Positions 10,018 through 21,579 of a DNA stretch of 51,467 bases are shown piece by piece; positions within the stretch are counted from its first letter, which is position 1, and each line of letters starts with the position of its first letter. A model generated the notes under the pieces. That model was not told the origin of the DNA and ran no database searches. It saw only the letters and a program-made list of their open reading frames with translations. The position numbers and the translations under genes are program-made. Source of the stretch: Pinguiococcus pyrenoidosus (lineage: Eukaryota; Sar; Pinguiophyceae; Pinguiochrysidales; Pinguiochrysidaceae); NCBI GenBank assembly GCA_019677205.1, contig JAAMXY010000096.1, forward strand, positions 1-51,467, given 5' to 3'.

Positions 10018-13000
10018 ATGAGTTGTATCGACAGCTGCATCAGTAAACACCCGCCCACGCGCCAGTCGCCCCTCTATCGCGTGCACATCACGACACTATG
10101 TGGCCTGGTGCCGCTGGTGCTCTTCCTGAGGTAAAGCATGCGCGCGGAAGCGGCGGAAATCTGCGGCGGAAGAGGAAGTTCAAGAAGCAGATGCGGACGA
10201 GCGCCAAAGCGGTTCGCGGCTTTGGCGCTCTGGCGGCGTTCTTCGAGGGGCAGTGATGCGGGGTCTGTTGGAGGCGACGACGCGAAGTGTGAGAGAGACG
10301 CGAGTGGCGTCGGAGGCCCAAAGATGGAGTGGAGAAGCACGGCTGCTGCGCAAGATCTGCGGCAGGAGACTCATGAAGTGCCTCGGCTCCTCAGGTACCC
10401 TCAGGGCACGCTGCCCACGCAGATCGGGGGCAGCATGCTGGCCTACCAGCTGGCGACGATGTGGATCTTCCGAGGCTGTATCCAGCACATGTTCTACGCG
10501 ATGCGAGCGGTGGAGGTGATCTTCTTGGGCATGCAGCTCCTGGTGCTGGGCTTGGTGGTGGCCGGCGGGGAGACCAACGATGAGGATGTCATCGCGCCGG
10601 GCATCTACTCGGGCTTCACGGTCTTCGTGTACTATCTCTCGCTCTGGCCGTTCCTTCGCAACCGGGACGGCTTGCCGCTCAGCGGCTTCTTGATCAAGCT
10701 CTTCCGCGTGATCATGTACTACCACAGCGCGGGCGCTGCCGCGCAGGTGTCGGGCTTGCTGGTCACGTCCCGCGCGTGGACCGACGACACCAGCTCCACG
10801 CAGACCCTGATCCGGGCGCTCCTCACGGCCCAGCTGGCCATCGGCCTGGGCTGGTGGCTCCTCGGATACTCCGCGGTGTTCATCAAGGACCTCAACGAGG
10901 TGGAGGAAGACGCTCTGTACGACCGCCTCACCAAGTGGAGTAAGCGCTACCTGATCGCCATGGTCGTGTTCTTCGCGGCCGAGCTGGTCTTCCAGGTGTA
11001 CGTGATTGCGCTGGCCCTCAACCTGTGGCCGGAGGGCGCGCTCACGAACGCGGCTTGGTGGTGCCTCTTCATGTCGGCCGTCATCTTCATCGTGGCGTTC
11101 GCGGGCCTCCTGCTGGTCGTCACCACCGATCGGGTGTGGCTCGATGACATCCAGCAGTTTATTCAGGACCTGCAGGTCCGAAGCTCCACCGCGATCGACT
11201 TCGGATTCCGCGGCGTCATCGAGGCGCACCCCGGATCCATCATCCTCACGCCAGCGCTGGTATTCGCCGTCTTCGCGACGCTGCCGTGCTTCATCTTGCT
11301 GGGCTTGTCGCGAAATCGTAGCATCGTGGACCAGAGCTGCGACGATGAGGCAGAGTTCCTCTTCACCATCATCGGCTTGGGCCTGGCGGCGGTGGTGCTG
11401 TCGGCGGTGACCCTCTTGGCCGAGATGGCGTACAAGCGCGCCGCGCCGCTGCTCTTCGATCTTGACGTGGCTTTCCTCGCCAGCACCACGGCGCTGGCCG
11501 TCTTCACGGTCCTCTTCTCGGGAGCGCTACCGAACTGTGGCGAGGGAAGCTTCGAGCAGGAGGCCAAGCGGCCGATCATCACGTGGATGGCCCTTGCATA
11601 TGTCGTCATGGTGTTGGCGGCGGGGGTCATCTTCACGCGCCTCAGTGGCAGCATTGAGCTGGAGGGCGACCTCTGGGCCCTCTGGGGCTTCATTGTCGAC
11701 TACTACGAGAGCCACCGGGCGTCCCTGGCCGGTCGGCGCTGCTTCACGGCGCTCATGCCCTGGTTCATGGCCATGGTGCCCACCCTCAGTCTGGAGCTCG
11801 TCGTCGCCACCATCGCTGGCGTGGGACGCACGGACTCTGGAAACGACAGCAGCCTCAACGATGTGGTCCCCCAGGTGGACGGCATCAACTCCCGCGCCGA
11901 GAACATCGGCGCCATCCGCGCTTTCCTCGGTATCAGCTTCTTCGTCATGATTCTCGTCTTCGCCGCTAGCGTGATTCTCACTGCCTTGACGAGGCTGAAA
12001 GGTCCGCCGCTGCGGCGCACGCACACGCGGCGCATCGCCAGCGTAGAGAACTCGGCCATTGTCGAATCAAGCGTGAGCCGACGGTCGGAGGTCCAGGATG
12101 CTCCTGACGAGGAAGCACCAGAAACGCCCGAAGCTGCTGCACACGCTGGTGGGGAAGCGAAGGCGGAGCTCGAGGCTGACGCCGACGCTGACGCCGACGC
12201 TGACGCCAACGCTGACGCCGACGCCGACGCCGATGCCGATGCCGAAGCCGATGCCGACGCTGAAGAGGACGCGAACGCACTGGCGTCGCCCTCCCCCGAC
12301 GCTGCGGAAACTTCTGCCGTGCGTCCTTCCAGCACGCCAATCCCGTCGAGGCAGAAGACGTTCTTGTTCGAGGACCTTCGCGTTTTCGCCATGTACGCCA
12401 CGGCGGTGAGCGCTCTGATCCATCTGGCGGTCGGCGTGAGTCTTGTCACTGGGGACGGAGCGGAGGAGGAGCACATTCCGGCCGCGATTCTCTCGTTGCT
12501 CGTCGCACTTGCGCGCTTCATCGGGGCCGCTTTCTTGCTCCTGGAATCCAAGAACATCATGGAGAGGAAGATCGCCTTCCAGGATGCGCATCAGGCGTCC
12601 GTCGAGGCGATTCTGTCGCATCAGCGAGCCGAGGAGGACGACGCAGTGTCTCCTTCGGCTGCTTCGCAAGGCGGCCTCGAAGACTGGGGCATCGTTGATG
12701 CGGGAGAAGAGATCGCGCGGCAGCGGCTGCTCAGCGTGGAAGAGCGTCGCCGCCTCTGGAGCGAGCGCGCGAATCACCCGGAAGCGCGGAATCGCCTCTG
12801 GGTGCGAAGGTTCGACAAGAAAGGCCAGGTCGTGTGGGTGGAGGCCGTTCCCAGGCCCGCCAGCGAAAAGGCCGTCAAGGTGGAGAAGGCTCGGCAGGAG
12901 AGTAAGATCGACGTCGAGGTTGCCCAGGTATGCACCCTTCGCCACTACGGCATGACCCATTTCTCTGAAACTGGCAGCTGAGAGCATCACTTCTGTTTCT

Positions 13001-14732
13001 GTTCCCGCCTTTCTCTTTGGCATCCTTAAAGCAGCTTTCGTCCGACAGCTTTCCAAGGCCAACGCGGACCCAATCCCTGCAGGGTCATGTCACCGTAGAC
13101 ATCGAGACCGGCAACGTCCCCGGAGAGGCGTCGGCCGCGACGGCCACCCCTGCACCGCTTCACAGGAATGCCAGCGAGGGCGCTCTGCCAGCACAAGGGC
13201 AAGGGCAAGGGCTGCGGGATATGATTAGCAAGGCCGGCCGCGATGGCGTCATGGGCTTGATGCATGGCTTTGCGGACGTCTTCATGGATGAGCACGAGGC
13301 TGAAGAGGAGACCACGCCGGAGACCGAGCGTCGGTCCGACGTTGACGAGAAGGACACTCCGCCGCCCCCGGGCATCGACAAGCAGTGGCTGCGGCAGCTC
13401 AATCCGGACGGGTCGGTCTCGTGGGTGGACGGCTCGGCCTTCCTGAAGGACACCAAGGACTTGAGCAGCTTCGCGGAGGAAGTGTCCAGCTATGACCTCG
13501 CCGCGGCTGCTGTGCTGCCGCTGTCGGCGAAGTTGGACTTCTTCCACGAGCAGCTGGGCAAGCTTCGTTCACCAAATACGTCCGACGAGGCCATGACGCT
13601 GACGCTGCGCCGCGACGAGCTCTACACCACGGCCAAGGAAGCCTTTCTCGTGCTGGAGAAGGAAGAGTTCCGCAAGCTCATCCGCATCGCTTTCGCCGGC
13701 GAGGAGGGCGTGGACGTGGGTGGCGTGCTCCGCGACTTCTTCGAAGCTTGCGCCAACGAGATGGCAAACGACTCGATGCTCTTCGCGTATTCTTCCACGG
13801 ACAACATCACGTACCAGCTGAATCGCTTCGCCGCTCTGAAGGACAGGGAGGACGCGAAGGTCGTCTCGAAGGGCAACGCCGACGAGAGCGACGAGCCTTT
13901 CCAGCTCGACGCCTTCCGGTTCGCCGGCCGATTCCTTGGCAAAGCCATTCTCGACGAGGTGAACATCGACATCCACTTCATCCGGCCTCTGTACAAGCAC
14001 ATCCTGGGGCTGCCGCTCAGCTTCAGCGACCTGGAGTTCAGTGATAGAAGTGCCTTCGAGAGCCTGAAGTGGATCCTGGACAACGATGGCGTGGAGTACC
14101 TCAGCTTGGACTTCACCGTCACGGAGACCAACCCCAAGACCGGCACGATCATCGAGCTCGAGCTGGTCCCGGACGGACGGAACAAGGCCGTGACCGATGA
14201 GAACAAGCGCGAGTACGTCAAGAAGATGTTCGAGCACAAGATGCTCCACAGCATCGGCGAGCCGCTGAACGAGTTCCTTCGCGGCATCTACGAGGTGGTG
14301 CCCCTGGGATTGCTGTCCATCTTCGACTTCCAGGAGCTCGAGCTGGCCATCTCCGGCATCAACGAGATCGACGTGGCGGACTGGCGCACGCACACGGTGT
14401 ACGAAGGGGAGCTCCGCCCGGGACACCAGGTGTCCCGGTGGTTCTTCGAGATTCTCCAGCACTTCGACAACGAGCAGCGCGCACGGCTGCTGCAGTTCGT
14501 CACGGGCACCTCTCGCGTCCCCGTCGGCGGGTTCCGGAAGCTGCAGGGAGACCGAGGCCTGCGGAAAGCCTTTGAGCTCCGCGGCATAGACGGAGGGGAC
14601 TCGGCGTGGCCGCGGTCCCACACGTGCTTCAATCGCCTCGACCTGCCGCTGTACAGCAGCCGGCGGAAGCTTCGTGAGGTACTCACGCGGATCATTTTGC
14701 TGGAAGCCAGCGATGCATTCACCATTAGCTAG
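10018..14732 (+). CDS. Multi-pass membrane HECT E3 ubiquitin ligase
   Basis: Three exons: 10018-10130, 10395-12927 and 13032-14732; 1448 aa. The second junction joins two long frames in phase 0; the stop at 12981 is intronic. The first exon is inferred: its AG|G junction extends the first membrane segment smoothly. Residues about 20-660 hold roughly twelve hydrophobic membrane segments; two more follow an Ala-Asp-rich linker (12175-12276). The C-terminal 360 residues form a HECT domain with GGVLRDFF, the phenylalanine/leucine-rich N-lobe and the catalytic cysteine C1414 in HTCFNRLDLPLY, 34 residues before the end as usual. Two similar tryptophan motifs, WVRRFDKKGQVVWVE and WLRQLNPDGSVSWVD, sit before it. 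HECT enzymes accept ubiquitin from an E2 on that cysteine and pass it to substrate. The ligase would be fixed in a membrane, with HECT cytosolic. I do not recognise the membrane part. Confidence 0.87.
12175..12276 (+). repeat. GAC-GCX hexanucleotide-like tandem repeat (Ala-Asp run)
   Basis: Imperfect 6-bp units (gacgct/gacgcc/gatgcc) encode alternating Ala and Asp with some Glu and Asn in the linker between membrane segments and the last two hydrophobic helices of the HECT protein. It is in frame and probably length-variable. Confidence 0.85.
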
Positions 14733-14932
14733 TTGCCGATGCATCCCGACAAGGGAGAGATTAGACCAGCGGTAGCGGCGCCAGACAGTGTAGCACAATA
14801 GCGATAGGTAGTGTGTCCCCCTCGTCTCCTTCCCCCGGTGCTTTGCTCGCCCCTCTGTAAGACAAGAGTCCGGTACCTTCGACCACTGCGTAACTAAGGA
14901 CGGTTTGCTGATATCTACGGGTCTATGCTCAT

Positions 14933-15997
14933 CTAGTGGAGGCCGGGGGCGCGAATCGCCGTCATGCCTCGTAGGCTCTTCTGAAGCTGCTTCGGATCCG
15001 CCCAGCTGCTGTGGAGATACTCGTCGTCGTCCGCCTCTGCCAGGCGCTTCATCTCCTCCTGCTTCTTGAAGTAGTGCGCCATCATGGCCTTGCGCTCGTC
15101 CTCCGAGATGCCCGGCTCGCGGCCGGGCGCACCGCCACCCGGCCGCTGCAGCTTGCAGATGACCTTGGTCTTCTCGTTGCGGCCCACGCGATCCTTGACG
15201 AACTCTCCTCTCTGGAACTCGCGGCCCGCGCACCAGAGGGTCGCCGTCTCGGCATCCAGGACGCTGTTGCCCACCGAGGTTCCCGCCAGGCCGTCCGCGG
15301 ACTCCAGTGCCAGCGCCACGATGTCAAACTCCGGGAGACCCATGGGAAACGCCATCTGAACGCGAGACAAGTCACAAGCCATCATCAGCCCCTGCTCATC
15401 AAGCCGCAAGTCTTTCGGGGGCCTTTTTTTCTCGGTCTTCGTACCATCACAGCACCACGCATGGTCTCCAGCTTCTCCTTGAGATCCTCTATCTTGACCG
15501 CCTGGCGCTTCCGTGCCAGGTCCGGGCTGAGCCCCGCCTCCGCGTCCCTCACGACTTGCTGGAAAGTGTCGGAGAGCTGCGGGCCGACTCCGTTGCCGTT
15601 GCGGCAGCCATTGGGGTCTGCGCTGTAGAACTCTCCCTTCTCGATCACGGCCTCCTCATACTGCTCCTTGATCTCGTCGATCCCCTGCTCCTCGCTCGGC
15701 TTCATGGGCCCATGCGCCGCCAGGTCCAGCATGGCGCCGCAGAGGAGGCCTTCTCGAGGGAGCGAAGAAAACGTCGGGTTCTCAGCCATGCGAAAGGAGG
15801 GTTTTCCCCCCAAAGTGCTAAACCGCAAAATGCAGAACATTCGGCTAAAGTATGGAGCAATACGCACCGAGACGCAGGCGCAAATTCCAGATCTCCACCA
15901 CTTTGCCAATCAGCTCTTCGTTGGAGTCTTCGACGGAGGCCTCCACGATGAACTCATCCGAGTTCTCTCCGGTGCACTTCACGTGGATGAGAACCAT
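14933..15997 (-). CDS. CFAP298: CFAP298 (C21orf59/Kurly), dynein-arm assembly protein
   Basis: Three exons: 15997-15868, 15752-15445 and 15355-14933; 286 aa, close to the roughly 290 aa of animal CFAP298. Exon 1 gives MVLIHVKCTGENSDEF, exon 2 ends with the conserved RGAVM, exon 3 begins MAFPMGLPEFD and carries GRNEKTKVICKLQRPGGGAP, the KRLAEADDDEYLHSSWAD motif and the family's C-terminus. Introns are 115 and 89 nt; the first acceptor (phase 1, at 15753) was chosen because it aligns with the family across the junction. CFAP298 is needed for cytoplasmic assembly of outer dynein arms and for ciliary motility and polarity. Its presence implies motile flagella at some life stage. It converges with the HECT gene (200 bp) and diverges from the translocator gene. 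Confidence 0.96.
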
Positions 15998-16535
15998 GTT
16001 TCTGCCCCAAGCTACTGCGGCGCTTTGGAACGGAAGCAAAGGAGGCAGAAAGGGCCTTTTTCTGCGGCGGTTTGCGCCCAAAAATGGGACATTTTTCAAA
16101 AAACTACGGATTTGGTACTGTGGAGACTGTTATGGATACAGTATGCGGATTGGGGTGTGGAGGAGCGTTTCGACTACCGTTCAATGACGTAGAATGGTGC
16201 TACATTATATAAAAATAGAACCAAATAGAAAACCAAAGGCTCTTCATCGATTGGTCCTCACCACGTTCGGGTAGCGAATCCGCCAATCTCTCGGCCTCGT
16301 CCACTTTAAATGTTTTGAAAAGTCCATAAGATTCCCCCTTGAACCTCGAGTTGTCGAATGACGTTTGTCCGGCTTCAAATCACCCGCCCGATCTGAAGCC
16401 TCGATGCTCCAGCTACGAGCCGGATCTGGAGCTTCCTCCGCGATCTATCGCTCCCAACTTCCACCCCTGCGTCCCTCTCGAGACGCGCAAGTGGAAGTCG
16501 CGTGGTTTGTGTCCGCAGTCACTAGATCTGGAAGC
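15998..16535. promoter_or_regulatory. Divergent intergenic region, CFAP298 / translocator
   Basis: A 538-bp gap between divergent starts, with an AT-rich centre around 16190-16330. No coding signal is seen. Confidence 0.45.
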
Positions 16536-17972
16536 ATGCGCGTGTCTCTCGTCGCTCTGCTGCTGCTATGCGCTGCGGCGCCTTTGGTACACGCTGGGAA
16601 GGGCAGCGGAGGAGGCCTGGGGTGCGCACTGCGATTGGCGCCGCTCGGGCGTGGCACAGCTGGCTAACTTGCTGTGCTACAGGATTCCCAAGCGCTTGCG
16701 CCTGCGCAAGGGCCAGAAGCCGGCGCCTGTGGAGGTCGCAGTAGTGGCGCCGCCACCGCGCACTTCGGCCGTGCTGCAGACGGCCAAGGTGCGAAAATCC
16801 CTTCAGAGAGTCCCTGCGACTACGGGCTTATTGGCGCTGTTTTCAGGTCGGAATCTACTTCTTCATGTGGTACGCCTTCAACGTGGTGTACAACATCACC
16901 AATAAGCAGGTACGGCCGCTTGGCGCTTGTGGTGGAGCGGGGAGCCGGACTGACCACGGGGAGACGTTCTCCCTGCAATCCAAATCCAGGTGCTCAATGC
17001 ACTGCCCCTGCCGTGGATTGTGTCCGCCGCCCAGTTGGGCCTCGGCTTCCTCTACATCTTCCCTGTGTGGCTTCTGCGGGTACGTGGCTAGCTTTTGGGG
17101 GTGTTTTTTTGGAGTCGTTTTTTGTTTTTTGTTTTTTTTTTCTTGAGGATTCGCCAAGCTCGGCTTCTGCTTGAGCACGACGTTTGGCTTGGGACTGACG
17201 GCAGGATCGTCGTTCGCAGATTGGCGGCCGTAGCGCACCGAAGCTCTCGGGCGCCAACATCAAGACGTTGGCGCCCATCGCGGCTTGCCACACCACGGGG
17301 CACTTGTGTACGGTCATCTCCCTGAGCGCCGGATCGGTGTCCTTCACGCACATCGTGAAGGCTGCGGAGCCGCTGTTCTCCACCGTCATGAGCGCGGTGT
17401 TCCTCAAGAGCTTCTTCCGCCTGCCGGTCTACCTCACCCTGATCCCCATTGTGGTCGGCGTTGCCATGGCCTCCATGAAGGAGCTGAGCTTCACCTGGGT
17501 GAGCTTCCTGAACGCCATGGCGTCCAACACGGCGTTCAGCATGCGCGCGATTTTCTCGAAGAAGCAGATGACCGAGCCCATCGGAGAGAACATGTCTGCA
17601 CCGAACCTCTACGCCGTGCTCACCATCATGAGCTTCTGCGCCCTTGCACCGCTGGCCTTGCTCATCGAGTCGAGCAAGATCGTGTCGTCCTGGCAGGATG
17701 CCTTGACCGCGGAGCAGACGCCGGGCGACCTCACCCGCAAGATTTTGACCTCGGGACTCAGCTACTACCTGTACAACGAGGTGGCCTTCCTGGTCCTCAA
17801 CAACGTGCACCCCATCACGCACGCCGTGGGAAACACCATCAAGCGAGTTGTCATCATCGTCGCCAGCGTGTTCTTCTTCAACACCAAGATGACGCAGCAG
17901 AGCGTGGTCGGATCCAGCGTCGCCATCGCCGGTGTCCTCATGTACTCCCTCGCGAAGCAGATCTACAAGTAG
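16536..17972 (+). CDS. Plastid triose-phosphate/phosphate translocator family
   Basis: Five exons: 16536-16621, 16683-16788, 16847-16909, 16990-17079 and 17220-17972; introns 58-140 nt, all GT-AG and in frame; 365 aa. The N-terminus (MRVSLVALLLLCAAAPLVHA) is a classical secretory signal peptide followed by a short basic stretch. Then comes the TPT core: GIYFFMWYAFNVVYNITNKQ, the LPLPWIVSAAQLGLGFLY helix, CHTTGHLCTVISLSAGSVSF with THIVKAAEP, and a last exon with AVGNTIKRVVIIVASVFFF and the final GVLMYSLAKQIYK. These antiporters exchange triose phosphates or phosphoenolpyruvate for phosphate across plastid envelopes. The signal peptide fits a complex plastid. No phenylalanine follows the predicted cleavage site, as would be expected for import to the stroma side in red-derived plastids, so an outer plastid membrane is possible. 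Substrate specificity cannot be read. Confidence 0.95.
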
Positions 17973-18437
17973 GCTCCGCGGGCGGCGCGCATGGATGGGA
18001 AACACACGATGCCTGGTGCTCCTGGTGGCGGAGGGACATCGGCATCGATGGGGGCGGCAGGAGGCCTGCGAGCTGTGTGGGAGTTGCCGGGCATGTCACC
18101 AGAGATAGCGATCGCGGAAATGCTCGTGCCGTGTGCAACTGTGCGTGGGTGGACTTGGAAGTGCCTGTAGCCGAAAGTCACGTGAGCGTTCCCTGTGTCC
18201 GAGCACTTCGTACTCCAGGGTGTCCGCGGGAAACTGGACGACACCATGTGTTCGCTCTGGCTCCTTCTCCTCTTCTTCCTCCTAATCCTCCTCGTCCTAA
18301 TCCTCGTCCCCCTCGTCCTCCTCGTCCTCCCACCCCTCTTCTTTGGCGACTTCCGTCACAAACTCCAAAAAACAAACTTCAAAAAACAGCAGTTGTTGCA
18401 TTGGATATCAAGCTTTGCAACGTTGACTCAGGTTGGT
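17973..18437. other. Convergent 3' region, translocator / DUF1764
   Basis: 465 bp between convergent stop codons. It carries a C/T-rich tract of tcctc-type units on the plus strand around 18260-18345. No gene is visible. It probably contains both 3' UTRs. Confidence 0.5.
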
Positions 18438-18833
18438 TCAGAAGCAGCAGTCGCAGTCAAAAGGACACAGTGGAGTGTCTCCGCCTTTGGCCCCATTGTA
18501 CTCTCCGAAGATGTCCAGCTTCAGCAGGTGCGCTTTGTACACTGGTAAGCCGCTTTCGGAGTCCCATCTGTGAACGGGCGGATCCGGCTGGCGACGCGGA
18601 TCGAATCGGTCTACCTTTACGCGCTTCGGCGCCGCTTCTCGCTTCTTGTCTATGGCCTTGGAAGGCGCAGCAGCGCTTTCCGTCTCTTCTTTCGAACTCT
18701 TCTTCTCGGAAGCGGCGAAGAGATCGGCGATCTCGCTCTTCGCGCGCGCTTTCGCCTTGGCCCCTCCCTCTTTCCTAGAAGCCGCCGCGGTCTGAGCGTC
18801 CGTCTCCGCGGTGCGCTTTCGCTTTTTACCCAT
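18438..18833 (-). CDS. DUF1764 family protein
   Basis: Single exon, 131 aa. The N-terminus is Lys/Arg-rich (MGKKRKR) and could be a nuclear localisation signal. An EIADLFA motif matches the family's short N-terminal EIDDIF-type element. The C-terminus GGDTPLCPFDCDCCF is the diagnostic, nearly invariant tail of DUF1764. This small protein is widespread in eukaryotes and its molecular function is not established. The cysteine-rich end suggests metal binding, which is inference. It diverges from the ADCK2 gene with 246 bp between the start codons. Confidence 0.95.
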   Translation of the reverse strand: MGKKRKRTAETDAQTAAASRKEGGAKAKARAKSEIADLFAASEKKSSKEETESAAAPSKAIDKKREAAPKRVKVDRFDPRRQPDPPVHRWDSESGLPVYKAHLLKLDIFGEYNGAKGGDTPLCPFDCDCCF

Positions 18834-19079
18834 TTTGACGCCTTCTACACCGCATCTCGCTCTTCTCTCCTCACATCGCCTGTTCCCTCGTTATATTTGC
18901 ATCATTTGCGTCAATAATGGAAGAGGACAGTTTCCAAATTTACACAAAAGATAAACTTAATTTATGTAACCTCCTGTTGATCTCGCCCAATCGCAGCCAA
19001 GATCGTCGTGGAGTCGACGAAACAGCGACAGTGATTTAAGGCGCACAGCCTTTGCAGCGGCTTCACGTTGTGAACTACA
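18834..19079. promoter_or_regulatory. Putative bidirectional promoter, DUF1764 / ADCK2
   Basis: 246 bp between divergent ATGs, more AT-rich than its flanks (around 18890-18965). No motif was identified with confidence. The short distance makes a shared promoter likely. Confidence 0.5.
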
Positions 19080-20199
19080 ATGCGCGCGCAGCATGTTTGG
19101 ACGCTGCGCGCACCGCTGTGGCATCAGATGCGGCTTAAGGCCTGCGTGAGCGCTGCGACAACGCTCGTTGGCGTGTCCGAGCTGCCGTCGCAAAGAGACG
19201 GAGACGCTGCGAAGTATCTTTTGCGGAGATGGAGCGCCAGAGAGGAAGCGAGGACGAATCTGCGGCGGACGCGTAGGATGCTGGCGACTTCCGCAGCTGT
19301 AGCAGAGCAAAAGGTGCGGACTTCCGACGCGAAGAGACGCGTTTTCGGCCGAACCTAAGACAAGTCGCTTCAGACCCTTCACGAGATCATCCAGAATAGT
19401 CTTCAGAACCTTGTGAAGTGGACGCAGAACAAGGCCGAACGCTCGTGCAATGCGCTCCGAGTGTTCTGGCGGCTGCTGGAAGTTCCCGTGAAGCTGCTGG
19501 GCTTTGGACTGTGCGTCGCAGCCGCTTCTGCGCTGCACTCCGCAGAAGACGCCGACGATAACAGGCAGATGCTCGAGCGCTTCTGCTGGCAGACTGCTAT
19601 CCAGATCGCCCAGAGCGCCGGACCGACCTTTGTGAAGCTTCTGCAGTGGTGCACGACGAGGCGGGACCTCTTCAGCGTCGAGTTTTGCGACGAGATCGGC
19701 GCTCTCCAGTACCGCTGCCAGCGAGGCAGCGAGCAAGTGCGGCTGGACGCGGAGGAGCAGATGGAGCAAACGTTTGGGCGAGATTGGAAGGAGTTTGTGC
19801 AACTGGGGGAAGCTATCGGAGCAGGCTGCATCGCCACAGTCTATCGCGGGAGGTTGGGGCCGAAGGGGATTCAGATGGCCAACGACGCGAAGTATGCGAG
19901 GCAGCCTCTGAACGCGCAGGTACTGGCGCCTCGGACGGCGCTCGCTTGCTCTCTTTTCCCCCGTCCTTCTCCATCTCTGTCTCCTCCTTCGCTACTTTGA
20001 ATGCTTCGGCATTACTGTCTAACGGGCCAACGTTTTAGGACGATGACGTCGAGGTGGCGATCAAGGTTTTGAGAAAAGGCGCGCGGGAGTCGGTCCTCCT
20101 CGACCTTGATATATTGGATAGGATCGTGGCGTGCCTTGAGGTGAGTGCGTACCGTTGCAATGTGGCCTGCATTTCTTGATTGAGCTCATGCTTGAACAC

Positions 20200-20262
<63 letters not shown>

Positions 20263-21473
20263 TGCTGCAGTCGTGTGAAATTGCCTCGCTTGACGTCTTT
20301 CCAGTGCGGGAGAGCTTCGACGACTTCAGAAAGATGATGCTGGACCAGCTCGACATGCAGCACGAGGCAGCAAGTATGGCGCGCTTTCGCAGAAATTATC
20401 TCAAGGCTCACGAACTGGCCACGCAAGGCGGCGGGGAGATTCTTGGATACGTCGTCCGCGTGCCCACTCTTCTCGAGCCTCTTGTGGATCTTCTGGAGGA
20501 GTTTGGGCTGCGGTATGGCTTCGGGCTCGGCTTTGGCTCCAGCTTTGGCTTCGATAAGGACGCTGAGACCGGCGATCCGGAGCGTGGTCGGAACGTCTTC
20601 ATCAGGAGCCGGGACTGGAAGCACCGCAACAATGCCTCGAGCAAGTTTGTGGTGCCGGAGGTCTACTTTTGCCCGTCGCCCGACGTGCTCGTGGAGGAAT
20701 ATGTCAAGGGTCCGCTGCTGAGTACGTTCCTGCAGGGGAAGCGGAGGGCCATCTTCGAGGCGGAGCAGCTTGACAAGGCCGGGTCCGTCAACGCGCTGGT
20801 CGAGAACCAAGATCGGCTGGCGTGGCAGCTCGGCCAGATTGGCCTCCACGGCTTTCTTAGGATGATGTTTGATGACAACTTTATTCACGGAGATCTTCAC
20901 CCAGGAAACATGATCATTCTCAAGGGCGATGGCGCAAATCTTGGCTCCGCCGACGACCGGGAGTCCTCGGAGGACGTCAAGCTCGCTCTCCTGGACGGTG
21001 GCATCAGCGTGGAGCTCAGCGACGACGATCTCTGGAACATCACCGATCTCTTCTACCATGTGGGGACCGGCAAGACCTACGAAGCTGGTCGGCTGTTCCT
21101 GGAGAACGCTGCCAAGAACCAGTGTGATGACCCCGAAGGGTTCGCACGCCGCTTCCAAGAGATAGCGGACACGCTCATCGAGGACAAGTTCCAGACCACG
21201 AGCAGAGAGGTTGGCGGGCTGGTCGAAGGTCTGCTGGACCTCTGCCGAGAGTACAGCGTGCGGCTCGACCCTGCCTTCAGCAAGGTCATCATCTCCATCG
21301 TGGTTGTCGAGGGCCTGGGCAAGAGCCTCGATGAGAGTCTGGATATCATCCGCGAGGCGGTGCCCACGATGGCCCGCGCCCGCAGACGCCTCCGCGCGTC
21401 GAGGAGAAGGAAAGCCAGAGGGGAGACGGGAGGAATCTCCGAGACAGAATTCGTTGGCAAAGGCATGTTCTAG
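19080..21473 (+). CDS. ADCK2: ABC1/UbiB atypical kinase, ADCK2 type
   Basis: Four exons: 19080-19313, 19374-19919, 20039-20140 and 20271-21473, all phase 0 with GT-AG ends; 694 aa. The N-terminus is Arg/Ala-rich and acid-poor, as in mitochondrial presequences. The KxxQ element appears as FVKLLQW followed by TRRDLFS, the hallmark of the ADCK2 subgroup (residues about 164-179). The nucleotide-binding loop is GAGCIATVYRG, the VAIKV lysine sits in exon 3, the catalytic loop is HGDLHPGN (about residue 500), and the metal-binding triplet appears as LLDGGI. UbiB-like proteins support coenzyme Q synthesis or lipid handling at the inner mitochondrial membrane and show ATPase rather than ordinary kinase activity; ADCK2 itself is linked to CoQ and fatty-acid metabolism. 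A glycine/phenylalanine-rich insert (LRYGFGLGFGSSFGF) is unusual. Confidence 0.93.
20199..20262 (+). repeat. (CAA)n microsatellite inside an ADCK2 intron
   Basis: About 20 uninterrupted CAA units lie in the third intron and end only 8 nt before the exon. They occupy the place where a pyrimidine tract would normally be. Confidence 0.97.
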
Positions 21474-21579
21474 GCTACGAACGAGTCGATCCTCAAGTGA
21501 TGCTTCAGGTCATGTGCGGTTCTCCTGCCGCACAGTTCTCCTGCCGCACAATCGCTTGGAAGGAGATGCAATGCTGCCT

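Noticed and set aside
10138-10394. ATG at 10138 as start of the HECT protein
   Set aside because: It would add an Arg/Ser-rich stretch without function and lose the first membrane segment, which continues across the AG|G junction from 10130 to 10395.
10395-12000. Resemblance of the HECT membrane module to LtrA-type proteins
   Set aside because: Only vague similarity in hydrophobic spacing was seen; no diagnostic motif, so left unassigned.
13569-15233. 554-codon minus-strand frame opposite the HECT exon
   Set aside because: It is a mirror frame of the HECT coding sequence and of CFAP298 exon 3, without conserved motifs.
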